A stretch of DNA of 64,000 nucleotides, taken from Lentibacillus sp041689365 (GTDB taxonomy: Bacteria > Bacillota > Bacilli > Bacillales > Amphibacillaceae). Made by a program: the position numbers and the translations under genes. How positions within the stretch are numbered: the first letter of the stretch is position 1; every line of letters starts with the position of its first letter. The notes beneath the pieces are model-generated. The model made no database searches. It was given only the letters and a program-made list of their open reading frames with translations, and was not told the origin of the DNA. Location: positions 10,206 through 74,205 of the forward strand of contig JBDNGJ010000092.1 in the NCBI GenBank assembly GCA_041689365.1, in the 5' to 3' direction. This document shows, piece by piece, positions 8,640 through 16,252 of this stretch.

Positions 8640-9863
8640 TCAGGAAGTCGTTTTAGGTGCAATTAAAGCACTAGATGGAGATTTTTCAAATATCGTCTTA
8701 ATTACATTCTGTATTTTTTCATGATTCACTGCATCAATCTCCTGAATCATATCATCTAAAGATCGATGCCTGTTTAAGAGTAATTCGTTCCTTCCATTGC
8801 GACTCATACGACTGCTGGTACTCTCTAAGCTTAGCATGAGGTTCCCTTTTAACTGTTCTTTACTATTCTTAAGTTCTTTGTCAGTTAAGCCACTTTTTGT
8901 AAGCTGCTCTACAGTTTGATTTATTGTATCTTGCAATTGCGGTAATTGATCATTGCCTGTTCCAGCATAAATTGTCAGCATACCACTATCCTGAAATGAT
9001 GCATGATAGGAAAATACAGCATATGCTAACCCCTGTTTTTCTCTGACTTCCTGAAAAAGCCTTGAACTCATACTGCCGCCTAGTACGTTATTCATAATGA
9101 TTAAACTGTACATATTCTCATCTCCGACAGCCAATCCGTTATATCCCAGACATAAATGAGCTTGTTCAGTATCTTTATTCCGTTCAATATTATTTGCTAA
9201 AAATGCAGGTTTCTTTAATTTTGCACGCTCTGAGCCTGATTCATAATTGCCAAAATAACCTTCGACTGTTTTAATAAATGATTCATCCACATTACCTGCA
9301 ACAGAAACTACAACATTTTGCGGTGTATAGCTCTCTTTGATATATTCCCTCAATGAATCTGGTTTAAAGGATAATAACTGTGCTTCAGACCCTAATATCG
9401 GATAACCTAATGGATGGTCTCCATATGAAGCACGCGCCAAAATATCATGCACAATGTCATCTGGTGTATCTTCATACATTTTAATTTCTTCCAGAACTAC
9501 TTTCTTCTCACGTTCCATTTCTTCTTCATCAAAGGTAGAATTAAAGAACATATCAGCTAAAATTTCCAGAGCATATTCTTTATGTGAGTCAATAACTTTA
9601 GCATAGAAACAGGTGTATTCCTTTGATGTAAATGCATTAACCTGTCCGCCTATTGCATCAAAAGCTTCTGCAATGTCCTGTGGGGATCTTTTTTCAGTTC
9701 CTTTAAAAAACATATGTTCAAGAAAATGGGAGATTCCATTTGTTCTGTCGGACTCATTTCTTGACCCAGTTAGTATCCAAATACCTATTGTAACTGATCG
9801 TACAGCAGGTATATTTTCTAAAACAATTCGAAGTCCATTATTACTAGTATGTTTCTCTATCAA
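8640..9863 (-). CDS. mlpA: M16 family zinc peptidase (MlpA/YmxG)
   Basis: Pitrilysin/processing-peptidase-like metalloprotease. The inverted zinc motif HFLEH is at residues 46-50 (His46, Glu49 catalytic, His50), with the third ligand region EEMEREKKVVLEEI about 75 residues later. The C-terminal half has the usual inactive M16 repeat with the REKQGLAYAVFSYHASF segment. 407 aa is typical. Translation starts at TTG with an excellent AGGAGG site seven bases upstream. It is 30 bases after ylxY, so probably co-transcribed with it. Confidence 0.93.
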   Translation of the reverse strand: MIEKHTSNNGLRIVLENIPAVRSVTIGIWILTGSRNESDRTNGISHFLEHMFFKGTEKRSPQDIAEAFDAIGGQVNAFTSKEYTCFYAKVIDSHKEYALEILADMFFNSTFDEEEMEREKKVVLEEIKMYEDTPDDIVHDILARASYGDHPLGYPILGSEAQLLSFKPDSLREYIKESYTPQNVVVSVAGNVDESFIKTVEGYFGNYESGSERAKLKKPAFLANNIERNKDTEQAHLCLGYNGLAVGDENMYSLIIMNNVLGGSMSSRLFQEVREKQGLAYAVFSYHASFQDSGMLTIYAGTGNDQLPQLQDTINQTVEQLTKSGLTDKELKNSKEQLKGNLMLSLESTSSRMSRNGRNELLLNRHRSLDDMIQEIDAVNHEKIQNVIKTIFEKSPSSALIAPKTTS

Positions 9864-9892
9864 TGTATTTCCTCCTAAGGCCCATCCAATTG

Positions 9893-10840
9893 CTATCTTT
9901 CCTCACTCAGTAGTGAACTAATAGTTCCAATTTTATAACCTTTTTCTTTTATACTCACAATTAGCGATTCTAACCCTTGTGCTGTTGAGGAAGTAGGGTG
10001 CATTAATACAGTCGCACCAGGATGAATGTTGTTATTCACTCGGTTCATCATAACAGATACAGATGGATTCTTCCAATCGATGGTGTCTACACTCCATAGA
10101 ATTGTTTCCATGTTCATTTCATGCGCAATTTTAACTACTTGATCATTATAATTACCGCTTGGCGGAGCCAGCCATTTTGGTTTATTATCTGTAATTGCCT
10201 TAATAATTTCATTCGTGCGGTTGATTTGTTCGGTAATTTGCTGTTTCGATAACCTGGACATATCCGGATGATTATATGCATGATTTCCTATTACATGACC
10301 TTGTTCATCAATCATTTTGACGAAATCGGCATTTTCCTGCGCCCATTTTCCTTCAACAAAGAAATTTGCTTTGACATTATGCTCTTTCAGCACGTTAAGT
10401 ATCGCAGGAATATACTCATTTCCCCACGCCACATTAATTAAAAATGAAACCATGTCTTTTTCCGGGTGGCCACGATAAGTTGGAGCAGCTGGGAGCTCAT
10501 CGTATGTAATTTCAGGCGGAACCTGTTCATATACAAGTAGTGTTTTGTCAAAAACACCACTCTTTTTCATCTGCTCGAACGATTTATCAACGTCTACACG
10601 TACACCATTTAACCCGGGTATTTTTTTCCACACCTTATCAATGATTGCATTTTCAGGAGGTTTTCTGTAATCAGTACTTTTTGTTCTAATTTTTTGATAA
10701 AGAGAATCCTCCGATTTAGATACAGTATAAGAAAACTTTTCAGCATCGTTTAAAATAAATGGATTATAGCTGTTGTTAAATGCAAAAGCTACAATAATAA
10801 TAAATACGCAAAAGTGAACAATAGAACGGTATTGATACAT
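9893..10840 (-). CDS. ylxY: YlxY, sporulation polysaccharide-deacetylase-like protein
   Basis: NodB-homology protein with one N-terminal hydrophobic segment (about residues 7-25), so probably membrane-anchored outside the cytoplasm. The NodB domain covers the C-terminal ~200 residues and keeps GNHAYNHPDMSRL and the WLAPPSGNYND motif. The catalytic TFDDG motif is replaced by SFLINVAWGNE, so the usual metal-binding and general-base Asp pair is missing and deacetylase activity is doubtful. 315 aa matches B. subtilis YlxY. Position between pnp and mlpA supports the name. Confidence 0.88.
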   Translation of the reverse strand: MYQYRSIVHFCVFIIIVAFAFNNSYNPFILNDAEKFSYTVSKSEDSLYQKIRTKSTDYRKPPENAIIDKVWKKIPGLNGVRVDVDKSFEQMKKSGVFDKTLLVYEQVPPEITYDELPAAPTYRGHPEKDMVSFLINVAWGNEYIPAILNVLKEHNVKANFFVEGKWAQENADFVKMIDEQGHVIGNHAYNHPDMSRLSKQQITEQINRTNEIIKAITDNKPKWLAPPSGNYNDQVVKIAHEMNMETILWSVDTIDWKNPSVSVMMNRVNNNIHPGATVLMHPTSSTAQGLESLIVSIKEKGYKIGTISSLLSEER

Positions 10841-10859
10841 TCAAATCCCCCCTCATTAA

Positions 10860-10888
10860 TTAATATGAACGTGAGGGACAAGATATGA
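10860..10888 (-). promoter_or_regulatory. Candidate sigma-E type promoter for ylxY
   Basis: On the minus strand TCATATC (10888-10882), a 14-base spacer, then CATATTAA (10867-10860). The -35 fits the sigma-E pattern well and the -10 keeps CATA but loses the second half. It lies between the pnp terminator and ylxY, where a promoter is needed. The implied leader is very short. Confidence 0.35.
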
Positions 10889-10893
10889 GGCAT

Positions 10894-10922
10894 AAAAAAA
10901 GAAACTGGCATTCCAGCTTCTT
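10894..10922 (-). terminator. Intrinsic terminator after pnp
   Basis: Ten-base arms (AAGAAGCTGG with CCAGTTTCTT on the minus strand, one G-U pair, 4-base loop) followed by a run of seven U. It ends the pnp transcript just before ylxY. Confidence 0.88.
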
Positions 10923-10937
10923 GTTTCATCAATTTAA

Positions 10938-13052
10938 TTACATACTTGATTTTTCACTTTTTTCTTTTTCTTCTTTTATTACAGCTTTTCTTGAGAGATT
11001 AACCCGACCTTGATTATCGATTTCTTTAACTTTGACCATAATTTGGTCACCAATTGATACAACGTCTTCAACCTTATTAGTTCGTTCTTCTGCCAATTCA
11101 GAGATATGAACCAGCCCGTCTTTCCCTTTAAATAGTTCTACAAATGCTCCGAATTTCTCAATACGCTTCACAGTACCCAGATACATTTGCCCTGTTTCAA
11201 CTTCTCGTACAAGATCTTCAATAATCTCTTTTGTTCTTTCATTCATGGAAGAATCAGTTGATGAAATAAATACACTTCCATCCTGTTCGATATCAATTTT
11301 TGCTCCTGTTTCTTCAATTATTTGATTAATTTGTTTCCCGCTTGGTCCAATAACCGAACGGATTTTATCTGGATTTATTTTCATCGTTAGTATCTTAGGT
11401 GCATATTGTGACAGCTCAGATTTTGGCTCTTTAATTGTCGCAAGCATGGATTCCAGAATGTGCATACGTCCTTTTTTAGCCTGGGTTAATGCTTCCTTCA
11501 AAATTTCTTTAGAAAGTCCATCAATTTTAATATCCATTTGTAGTGCTGTTACACCTTTTTCAGTACCAGCAACTTTAAAGTCCATATCACCAAGTGCATC
11601 TTCCATACCTTGAATGTCTGATAAAATCGTATAGTCTTCACCGGATTTAACTAGCCCCATCGCAATACCGGCAACAGGTGTCTTAATTGGTACACCAGCA
11701 TCCATCATCGCTAATGTACTTGCGCAAATACTAGCTTGTGATGTAGAACCATTCGACTCTAAAACCTCTGATACTAATCGAATTGTATATGGAAAGTCTT
11801 TTTCTGATGGAATTACTTTCTCAAGTGCACGCTCACCTAAAGCACCATGTCCAATCTCGCGACGGCCAGGTCCTCTTATTGGGCCTGTTTCACCAACACT
11901 GTATTTAGGGAAATTGTAATGATGCATGAAACGCTTGGACTCTTCTAAATCAAGCCCGTCCAAAATTTGTACATCTCCTAATGCCCCTAAAGTACATACA
12001 CTCAAAGCTTGCGTTTGTCCACGTGTGAAAAGACCAGAACCATGTGTCCTTGGTAATACGTTAATTCTTGATGACAGCGGCCGTATTTCATCGACTTTAC
12101 GACCATCTGGACGTACTTTTTCTTTGGTGATTAAACGACGTACTTCTTCTTTCACCATTTTTTCAAGTGTAGATTTCACATCGCTAATAACTTCTTCATC
12201 TTCTTCTTCGTATAAGGCTAATACCTCATTTTTAACATTAGTGATTGCTTCTTCTCTGGCGTGTTTTTCTTCTACTTTAATGGCTTCCTGTAATTTACTT
12301 TTAGCTTCAGACTCCACTTTTGCAGCAGTGTTTTCATCCGTATCAAGTAATGGCATATCCGCTTTTTCAACGCCGACAGCAGCAATTATTTTCTCTTGGA
12401 ATTCAACAAGGCGAGTAATTTCCTTATGTCCAAACATAATGGCTTCGAGCATAACATCTTCTGGTACCTCCTGTGCTCCTGCTTCAACCATGTTAATAGC
12501 ATCCTTTGTACCAGCTACAGTTAATTCGATTTCACTGTTTTTCTGTTGCTCAATATCAGGATTAATAATAAACTCACCATCTACAAGCCCAACGTTTACT
12601 CCTGCTATTGGTTCAGATAGCTGGATATCAGAAATCCCCAATGCGATAGAAGATCCTATCATTGCAGCCATTTCGGAAGAGCAATCCTGATCAACACTCA
12701 TTACCGTGCTGATAACTTGTACTTCATTTCTATAGCCATCAGGGAAAAGTGGTCGAATTGGTCTGTCAATTAAGCGTGAAGTTAATGTAGCTTTATCGCT
12801 TGGGCGACCCTCTCTCTTAATAAATCCTCCGGGTATCTTCCCTACAGCATATAAACGTTCTTCATAATTAACAGTTAATGGGAAAAAGGGTAAGTCTTTT
12901 GGTTCTTTGGATGCTGTTGCTACTGATAATACAGAGGTATCACCGTAGCGAATCATACATGCCCCGTTCGCTTGTTTTGCAAATTCTCCTGTTTCAACGA
13001 TAAATTTCTTACCGGCAATTTCAGTGGAGAATTCCTGAATTTCTTCTGCCAT
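10938..13052 (-). CDS. pnp: Polynucleotide phosphorylase
   Basis: 3'-5' phosphorolytic exoribonuclease and main mRNA-decay enzyme. Two RNase PH-like domains flank a helical linker (acidic, about residues 230-310). The catalytic second PH domain has GPIRGPGRREIGHGALGERA. KH (KIRSVIGPSGKQINQIIEETG-like, near residues 555-610) and S1 (near 620-690) RNA-binding domains follow. 704 aa, normal. ATG with GAAAGGAG site. The 190-base gap to rpsO contains the rpsO terminator and a short repeat, so pnp has its own start of transcription. Confidence 0.96.
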   Translation of the reverse strand: MAEEIQEFSTEIAGKKFIVETGEFAKQANGACMIRYGDTSVLSVATASKEPKDLPFFPLTVNYEERLYAVGKIPGGFIKREGRPSDKATLTSRLIDRPIRPLFPDGYRNEVQVISTVMSVDQDCSSEMAAMIGSSIALGISDIQLSEPIAGVNVGLVDGEFIINPDIEQQKNSEIELTVAGTKDAINMVEAGAQEVPEDVMLEAIMFGHKEITRLVEFQEKIIAAVGVEKADMPLLDTDENTAAKVESEAKSKLQEAIKVEEKHAREEAITNVKNEVLALYEEEDEEVISDVKSTLEKMVKEEVRRLITKEKVRPDGRKVDEIRPLSSRINVLPRTHGSGLFTRGQTQALSVCTLGALGDVQILDGLDLEESKRFMHHYNFPKYSVGETGPIRGPGRREIGHGALGERALEKVIPSEKDFPYTIRLVSEVLESNGSTSQASICASTLAMMDAGVPIKTPVAGIAMGLVKSGEDYTILSDIQGMEDALGDMDFKVAGTEKGVTALQMDIKIDGLSKEILKEALTQAKKGRMHILESMLATIKEPKSELSQYAPKILTMKINPDKIRSVIGPSGKQINQIIEETGAKIDIEQDGSVFISSTDSSMNERTKEIIEDLVREVETGQMYLGTVKRIEKFGAFVELFKGKDGLVHISELAEERTNKVEDVVSIGDQIMVKVKEIDNQGRVNLSRKAVIKEEKEKSEKSSM

Positions 13053-13160
13053 TGTAATGTGCTCCTTTCAATATAAAACATACTACCATTCATTTTATAG
13101 TTAATAAGCTAAAATGTAAATTTTATGTATTAATTAAGTATAAAAAACTTGGCACTCACC

Positions 13161-13206
13161 AATAGTTACATTTATGCAGTAAATAATTTATACTTTTTTA
13201 ACTGCT
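13161..13206. repeat. Short intergenic repeat, copy 1 (pnp side)
   Basis: The stretch holds CATTTATGCAGTAA followed by ATTTATACTTT and ACTGCTAAA. It matches a longer copy at 32591-32650 and a diverged copy at 62008-62076. It lies upstream of pnp and just beyond the rpsO terminator. Confidence 0.55.
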
Positions 13207-13233
13207 AAAAAAAGCAGGATTGCTCCTGCTTTT
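13207..13233 (-). terminator. Intrinsic terminator after rpsO
   Basis: A perfect 10-bp stem (AAAAGCAGGA with TCCTGCTTTT, 4-base loop) lies eight bases after the rpsO stop, with U-rich flank on the minus strand. Confidence 0.92.
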
Positions 13234-13241
13234 TAAAACAC

Positions 13242-13511
13242 TTATCGGCGTAGGCCAAGTTTTTTAATTAGTTCACGGTAACGAGTAACATCGTTATTAC
13301 GTAGGTAATTAAGCAAGTTACGACGTTTACCAACCATTTTCAAAAGACCACGACGTGAATGATGATCTTTTTTATGAACACGTAAATGTTCATTTAATGT
13401 TGTGATCTCTGCAGTAAGTACAGCGATTTGTACTTCTGGAGAACCAGTGTCATTATCATGAACTTTGTGTTCACTAATAATTTCATTCTTACGTTCTTTT
13501 GTGATAGCCAT
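13242..13511 (-). CDS. rpsO: 30S ribosomal protein S15
   Basis: Primary 16S rRNA-binding protein of the small-subunit platform. 89 aa with the family hallmarks: MAITKERKNEII start, HDNDTGSPEVQIAVLT, HLRVHKKDHHSRRGLL and the C-terminal LIKKLGLRR. I chose the ATG at 13511; the longer in-frame TTG start reads through the GGAGGTGA ribosome site. It has its own strong terminator and a structured leader upstream. Confidence 0.97.
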   Translation of the reverse strand: MAITKERKNEIISEHKVHDNDTGSPEVQIAVLTAEITTLNEHLRVHKKDHHSRRGLLKMVGKRRNLLNYLRNNDVTRYRELIKKLGLRR

Positions 13512-13526
13512 CTGGCTCACCTCCAA

Positions 13527-13600
13527 TAAATTATTAATATCCCCATCCCCCTAGCAAACGTCGGAGTTACGATATGCCAAGCGAAGGTTTTACGATTTCA
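13527..13600 (-). promoter_or_regulatory. Candidate rpsO leader (possible S15 autoregulation)
   Basis: On the minus strand CUUGGCA can pair with UGCUAGG, with an inner CGU/ACG pair, just upstream of the S15 ribosome site. S15 represses its own mRNA through leader structures in several bacteria, including Geobacillus. A possible -35 TTGCAA lies near 13625. Pairing was judged by eye only. Confidence 0.4.
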
Positions 13601-13648
13601 AGCTTACATCTTTTTTGCTCAAATTGCAAGTGGTAAATCAAAGAAACA

Positions 13649-14590
13649 TTAACCGTAAAAGTAACTGCGGACACACTTTTCATCATTTTCTATATGGTTT
13701 ATTAGCTCCTGAACACCATTAAACTTTTCCTCTTCCCGGATAAATTTATGCCATTCCACATACAATACTTCACCATATATATCATTATTATAATCAAATA
13801 TGTTAACTTCTACAGATGGCTCGGTTTTCTCATTTGTAAATGTAGGATTATACCCCAAGTTCGCCATTCCTTCATATACTTCATTTTTATAAAGTACTTT
13901 TACTGCATAAACACCAATTTTAGGTAGCAGTGTATCAGGATTAACCCTTATGTTTGCTGTTGGATAACCAATCGTTCTTCCCCGTTGGTCACCTTCAACA
14001 ACAACGCCTTGAATAGTAAGCGGTCTGCCCAGTAAATAATTAGCTTTTTCGAGTTCTCCATTTTGAAGCAGTTCTCTGATTCTGGAGGAACTTACTTTCT
14101 CACTGTCCAATTCGACTTTGCCAATTGTTGTATATTCAAATAAACCTCTTGTTTGCTCTTTAATTAATTCCATGTTTCCTTGGCCTTTGTGTCCATAAGA
14201 AAAGTCAAACCCGGCCACTATATGTTTAATTTTTAAGCCAATAATAAAATGATCTATAAATTGCTGTGGTTCAAGTGAGGCCAATTCCTTATTAAAGGTA
14301 ATCACATAAAGACGGTCAACATCCAATTGCTGCAAAATCTCCTGCTTCTCTCGTAAAGGAGTAATATATCTTACATGTTTTGCATCTTTTTTTAAAACAA
14401 CAGATGGATGCGGATGAAAAGTAATAACTGCACTTTCTATGTTTTTATCCTTCGCTTTGGATACAGCTGTTTGAATAACTTTTTGATGGCCTTTGTGTAT
14501 ACCATCAAAAAAACCTATAGCTGCAACAGTCTCAGGCAACTCTTCTGGTACCAACGTATGGGGATGTGTTAATTCAATTGTTCGCAACAA
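13649..14590 (-). CDS. ribF: Bifunctional riboflavin kinase / FAD synthetase
   Basis: Makes FMN from riboflavin and FAD from FMN. The N-terminal nucleotidyltransferase domain has IGFFDGIHKGHQKVI (GxFDGxHxGH motif) and SSSRIRELL. The C-terminal flavokinase domain (about residues 185-305) has GRTIGYPTANI and VYAVKVLY. 313 aa is typical (RibC in B. subtilis). Start is the first of two TTG codons with a GTAGGTGAAGC site. It follows truB by 17 bases, so it is in the same transcript. Confidence 0.95.
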   Translation of the reverse strand: MLRTIELTHPHTLVPEELPETVAAIGFFDGIHKGHQKVIQTAVSKAKDKNIESAVITFHPHPSVVLKKDAKHVRYITPLREKQEILQQLDVDRLYVITFNKELASLEPQQFIDHFIIGLKIKHIVAGFDFSYGHKGQGNMELIKEQTRGLFEYTTIGKVELDSEKVSSSRIRELLQNGELEKANYLLGRPLTIQGVVVEGDQRGRTIGYPTANIRVNPDTLLPKIGVYAVKVLYKNEVYEGMANLGYNPTFTNEKTEPSVEVNIFDYNNDIYGEVLYVEWHKFIREEEKFNGVQELINHIENDEKCVRSYFYG

Positions 14591-14607
14591 GCTTCACCTA
14601 CTCTTTT

Positions 14608-15501
14608 TCACTCTTTAAATACTCGAATCGGCTTTATAAGATCTGAATTTTCAGGATGTATTTGATAAATTGCCAGTACTTGTTTATCAGACATAATGAC
14701 AAAGGGCCCTGTTTTAGAAATGTTATCAGGCTTTGTCAATTTTTGGCCAAAGAGTACTCGTTTTTTTGTATTTTCATTAACATTAATATGTTCCAGATGG
14801 CTTAAACCTTTTGAAATTGGCAACAATAAGTCTTCTTGGTTCTCCAATTCTATAGCTCTATCAATAGCTTTAAATGTAACCGTGTCTTCTTTTTTAATAA
14901 TCCCTGTTTCTGTTCTTACCAGGTGTGACATATGTGCGGGATAGCCTAGTTTCTTACCGATATCCACACATAGTGTTCGAATATATGTACCTTTTGAACA
15001 GGTTGCCTTGATCATAAAGCTATCTTTAAGATCTGAATCTTCCATCTGGGTAAGCTGATAAATCACGACTGTACGCTGTGGCCTTTCTACTTGCTCATTG
15101 GCTCTTGCATACTCATACAGTTTTTTACCATTTACTTTGACTGCTGAATACATTGGGGGTATTTGTGTAATTTCTCCCCTAAACAATTGTAACACGTTTT
15201 CGATTGACTGTTTAGTTGGGAAATTTACTACATTGCTTTTCTCAATAATTGCACCATGACTATCTTCAGTTTCTGTAGAGACCCCAAGCTTCACTTGTGC
15301 GACGTATGTCTTTTTGGTATCAGTCAAATAGGGCACAATTTTAGTTGCCTGTCCAATACAAATAGGTAAAACACCTTCAACCTCAGGGTCGAGGGTTCCT
15401 GTATGCCCAACCTTCTTTAATTGAAATTTTTTTCTGATCGCAATCACACAATCATGTGACGTCATTCCTTTTGGTTTCCATAAAGGCAATATACCATTCA
15501 T
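14608..15501 (-). CDS. truB: tRNA pseudouridine-55 synthase
   Basis: Converts U55 in the T-loop of tRNA to pseudouridine. The catalytic Asp is in the GHTGTLDPEVEGVLPICIGQATK segment near residue 39. It also has YEYARANE, CSKGTYIRTL and a C-terminal PUA-like region. 297 aa, normal. It sits between rbfA and ribF as in B. subtilis, but a hairpin with a U-run separates it from rbfA. Confidence 0.95.
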   Translation of the reverse strand: MNGILPLWKPKGMTSHDCVIAIRKKFQLKKVGHTGTLDPEVEGVLPICIGQATKIVPYLTDTKKTYVAQVKLGVSTETEDSHGAIIEKSNVVNFPTKQSIENVLQLFRGEITQIPPMYSAVKVNGKKLYEYARANEQVERPQRTVVIYQLTQMEDSDLKDSFMIKATCSKGTYIRTLCVDIGKKLGYPAHMSHLVRTETGIIKKEDTVTFKAIDRAIELENQEDLLLPISKGLSHLEHINVNENTKKRVLFGQKLTKPDNISKTGPFVIMSDKQVLAIYQIHPENSDLIKPIRVFKE

Positions 15502-15536
15502 CTAACCAGCTCCCAAGACTAATGTATCGTACATGG

Positions 15537-15573
15537 AAAAATCTGACCCACTTATTATTTCTGTGGATCAGAT
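15537..15573 (-). terminator. Hairpin between rbfA and truB
   Basis: Eleven-base arms (ATCTGATCCAC with GTGGGTCAGAT on the minus strand, one G-U pair) followed by four U. It looks like a terminator splitting the nusA-infB-rbfA transcript from truB-ribF, perhaps partially. Confidence 0.7.
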
Positions 15574-15588
15574 AAATTTCAATGCATA

Positions 15589-15936
15589 TTAATTATTTTT
15601 GTTTAAATCACGTAGAATTGTTTCGATACGATTTCCATGTTCATATGCTTCGTCAAATTCAAATGTTATTTCTGGTGTTTTCCGTAAACGGATACGATTC
15701 CCGATTTCAGATCGGATAAATCCTTTAGCTTTTGCTAATCCGACAAGTGTATCATGTTTCTTTTGTTCGTCACCCAGAACAGATATAAAAATTTTCGCCT
15801 GTTGTAAGTCTCCAGTTACGTCTACATCTGTTACCGTAACAAATCCAACACGTGGATCCTTGATTTTTTTACTTAAAAGTTCACCTAATTCTTTTTTCAT
15901 TTGCTCTGCGACCCGATTTGAACGAATGTCACTCAT
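15589..15936 (-). CDS. rbfA: Ribosome-binding factor A
   Basis: KH-fold factor for late 30S maturation. 115 aa from the ATG at 15936, which has an AGAGGTGATC site; the upstream in-frame GTG lies inside that site. Family segments are SNRVAEQMKKEL at the N-terminus, DPRVGFVTVTDVDVT, and IRLRKTPEITFEFDEAYEHG. It follows ylxP, as expected for the infB group. Confidence 0.95.
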   Translation of the reverse strand: MSDIRSNRVAEQMKKELGELLSKKIKDPRVGFVTVTDVDVTGDLQQAKIFISVLGDEQKKHDTLVGLAKAKGFIRSEIGNRIRLRKTPEITFEFDEAYEHGNRIETILRDLNKNN

Positions 15937-15973
15937 TTTGATCACCTCTGTAAGTTGACGACCTGATATTTAA

Positions 15974-16252
15974 TTACACATGCTCAACATCAGTAATCGT
16001 TCGTTCCAGTTCATTAAACGTGTCAATGATCCGTAAACTTTCCTGAATAACCTGTTCAGCATGTGGTTTTTCATTAGATACTGTTACAACGCCAAGTTTT
16101 GTCCGTTGCCATAAATCATGATAATCCAACTCTGTTACTGCCACATTTAATTCATTACGTAGTTTAGCCATTAAACGTTTAATAACAGAACGTTTTTGCT
16201 TAAGTGAATGGCCTTCATACAGCATGCATTCTACTTCAGCATAAATTATCAT
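15974..16252 (-). CDS. ylxP: YlxP, DUF503 family protein
   Basis: 92-residue conserved protein (DUF503) of poorly known function, found next to infB and rbfA in many Firmicutes. It keeps the family pattern ECMLYEGHSLKQKRSVIKRL and AVTELDYHDLWQRTKLGVV. Its start overlaps the infB stop by four bases (ATGA), so translation is coupled. Deeply conserved neighbours suggest a ribosome-maturation role; that is inference. Confidence 0.92.
   Translation of the reverse strand: MIIYAEVECMLYEGHSLKQKRSVIKRLMAKLRNELNVAVTELDYHDLWQRTKLGVVTVSNEKPHAEQVIQESLRIIDTFNELERTITDVEHV

Noticed and set aside
11926..12690. 254-aa plus-strand ORF opposite pnp
   Set aside because: It lies entirely antisense to pnp, is Ser/Thr-rich as expected from the reverse of that coding sequence, and has no family pattern or good ribosome site.
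15599..15958. 119-aa plus-strand ORF
   Set aside because: Mirror of rbfA; no independent support.
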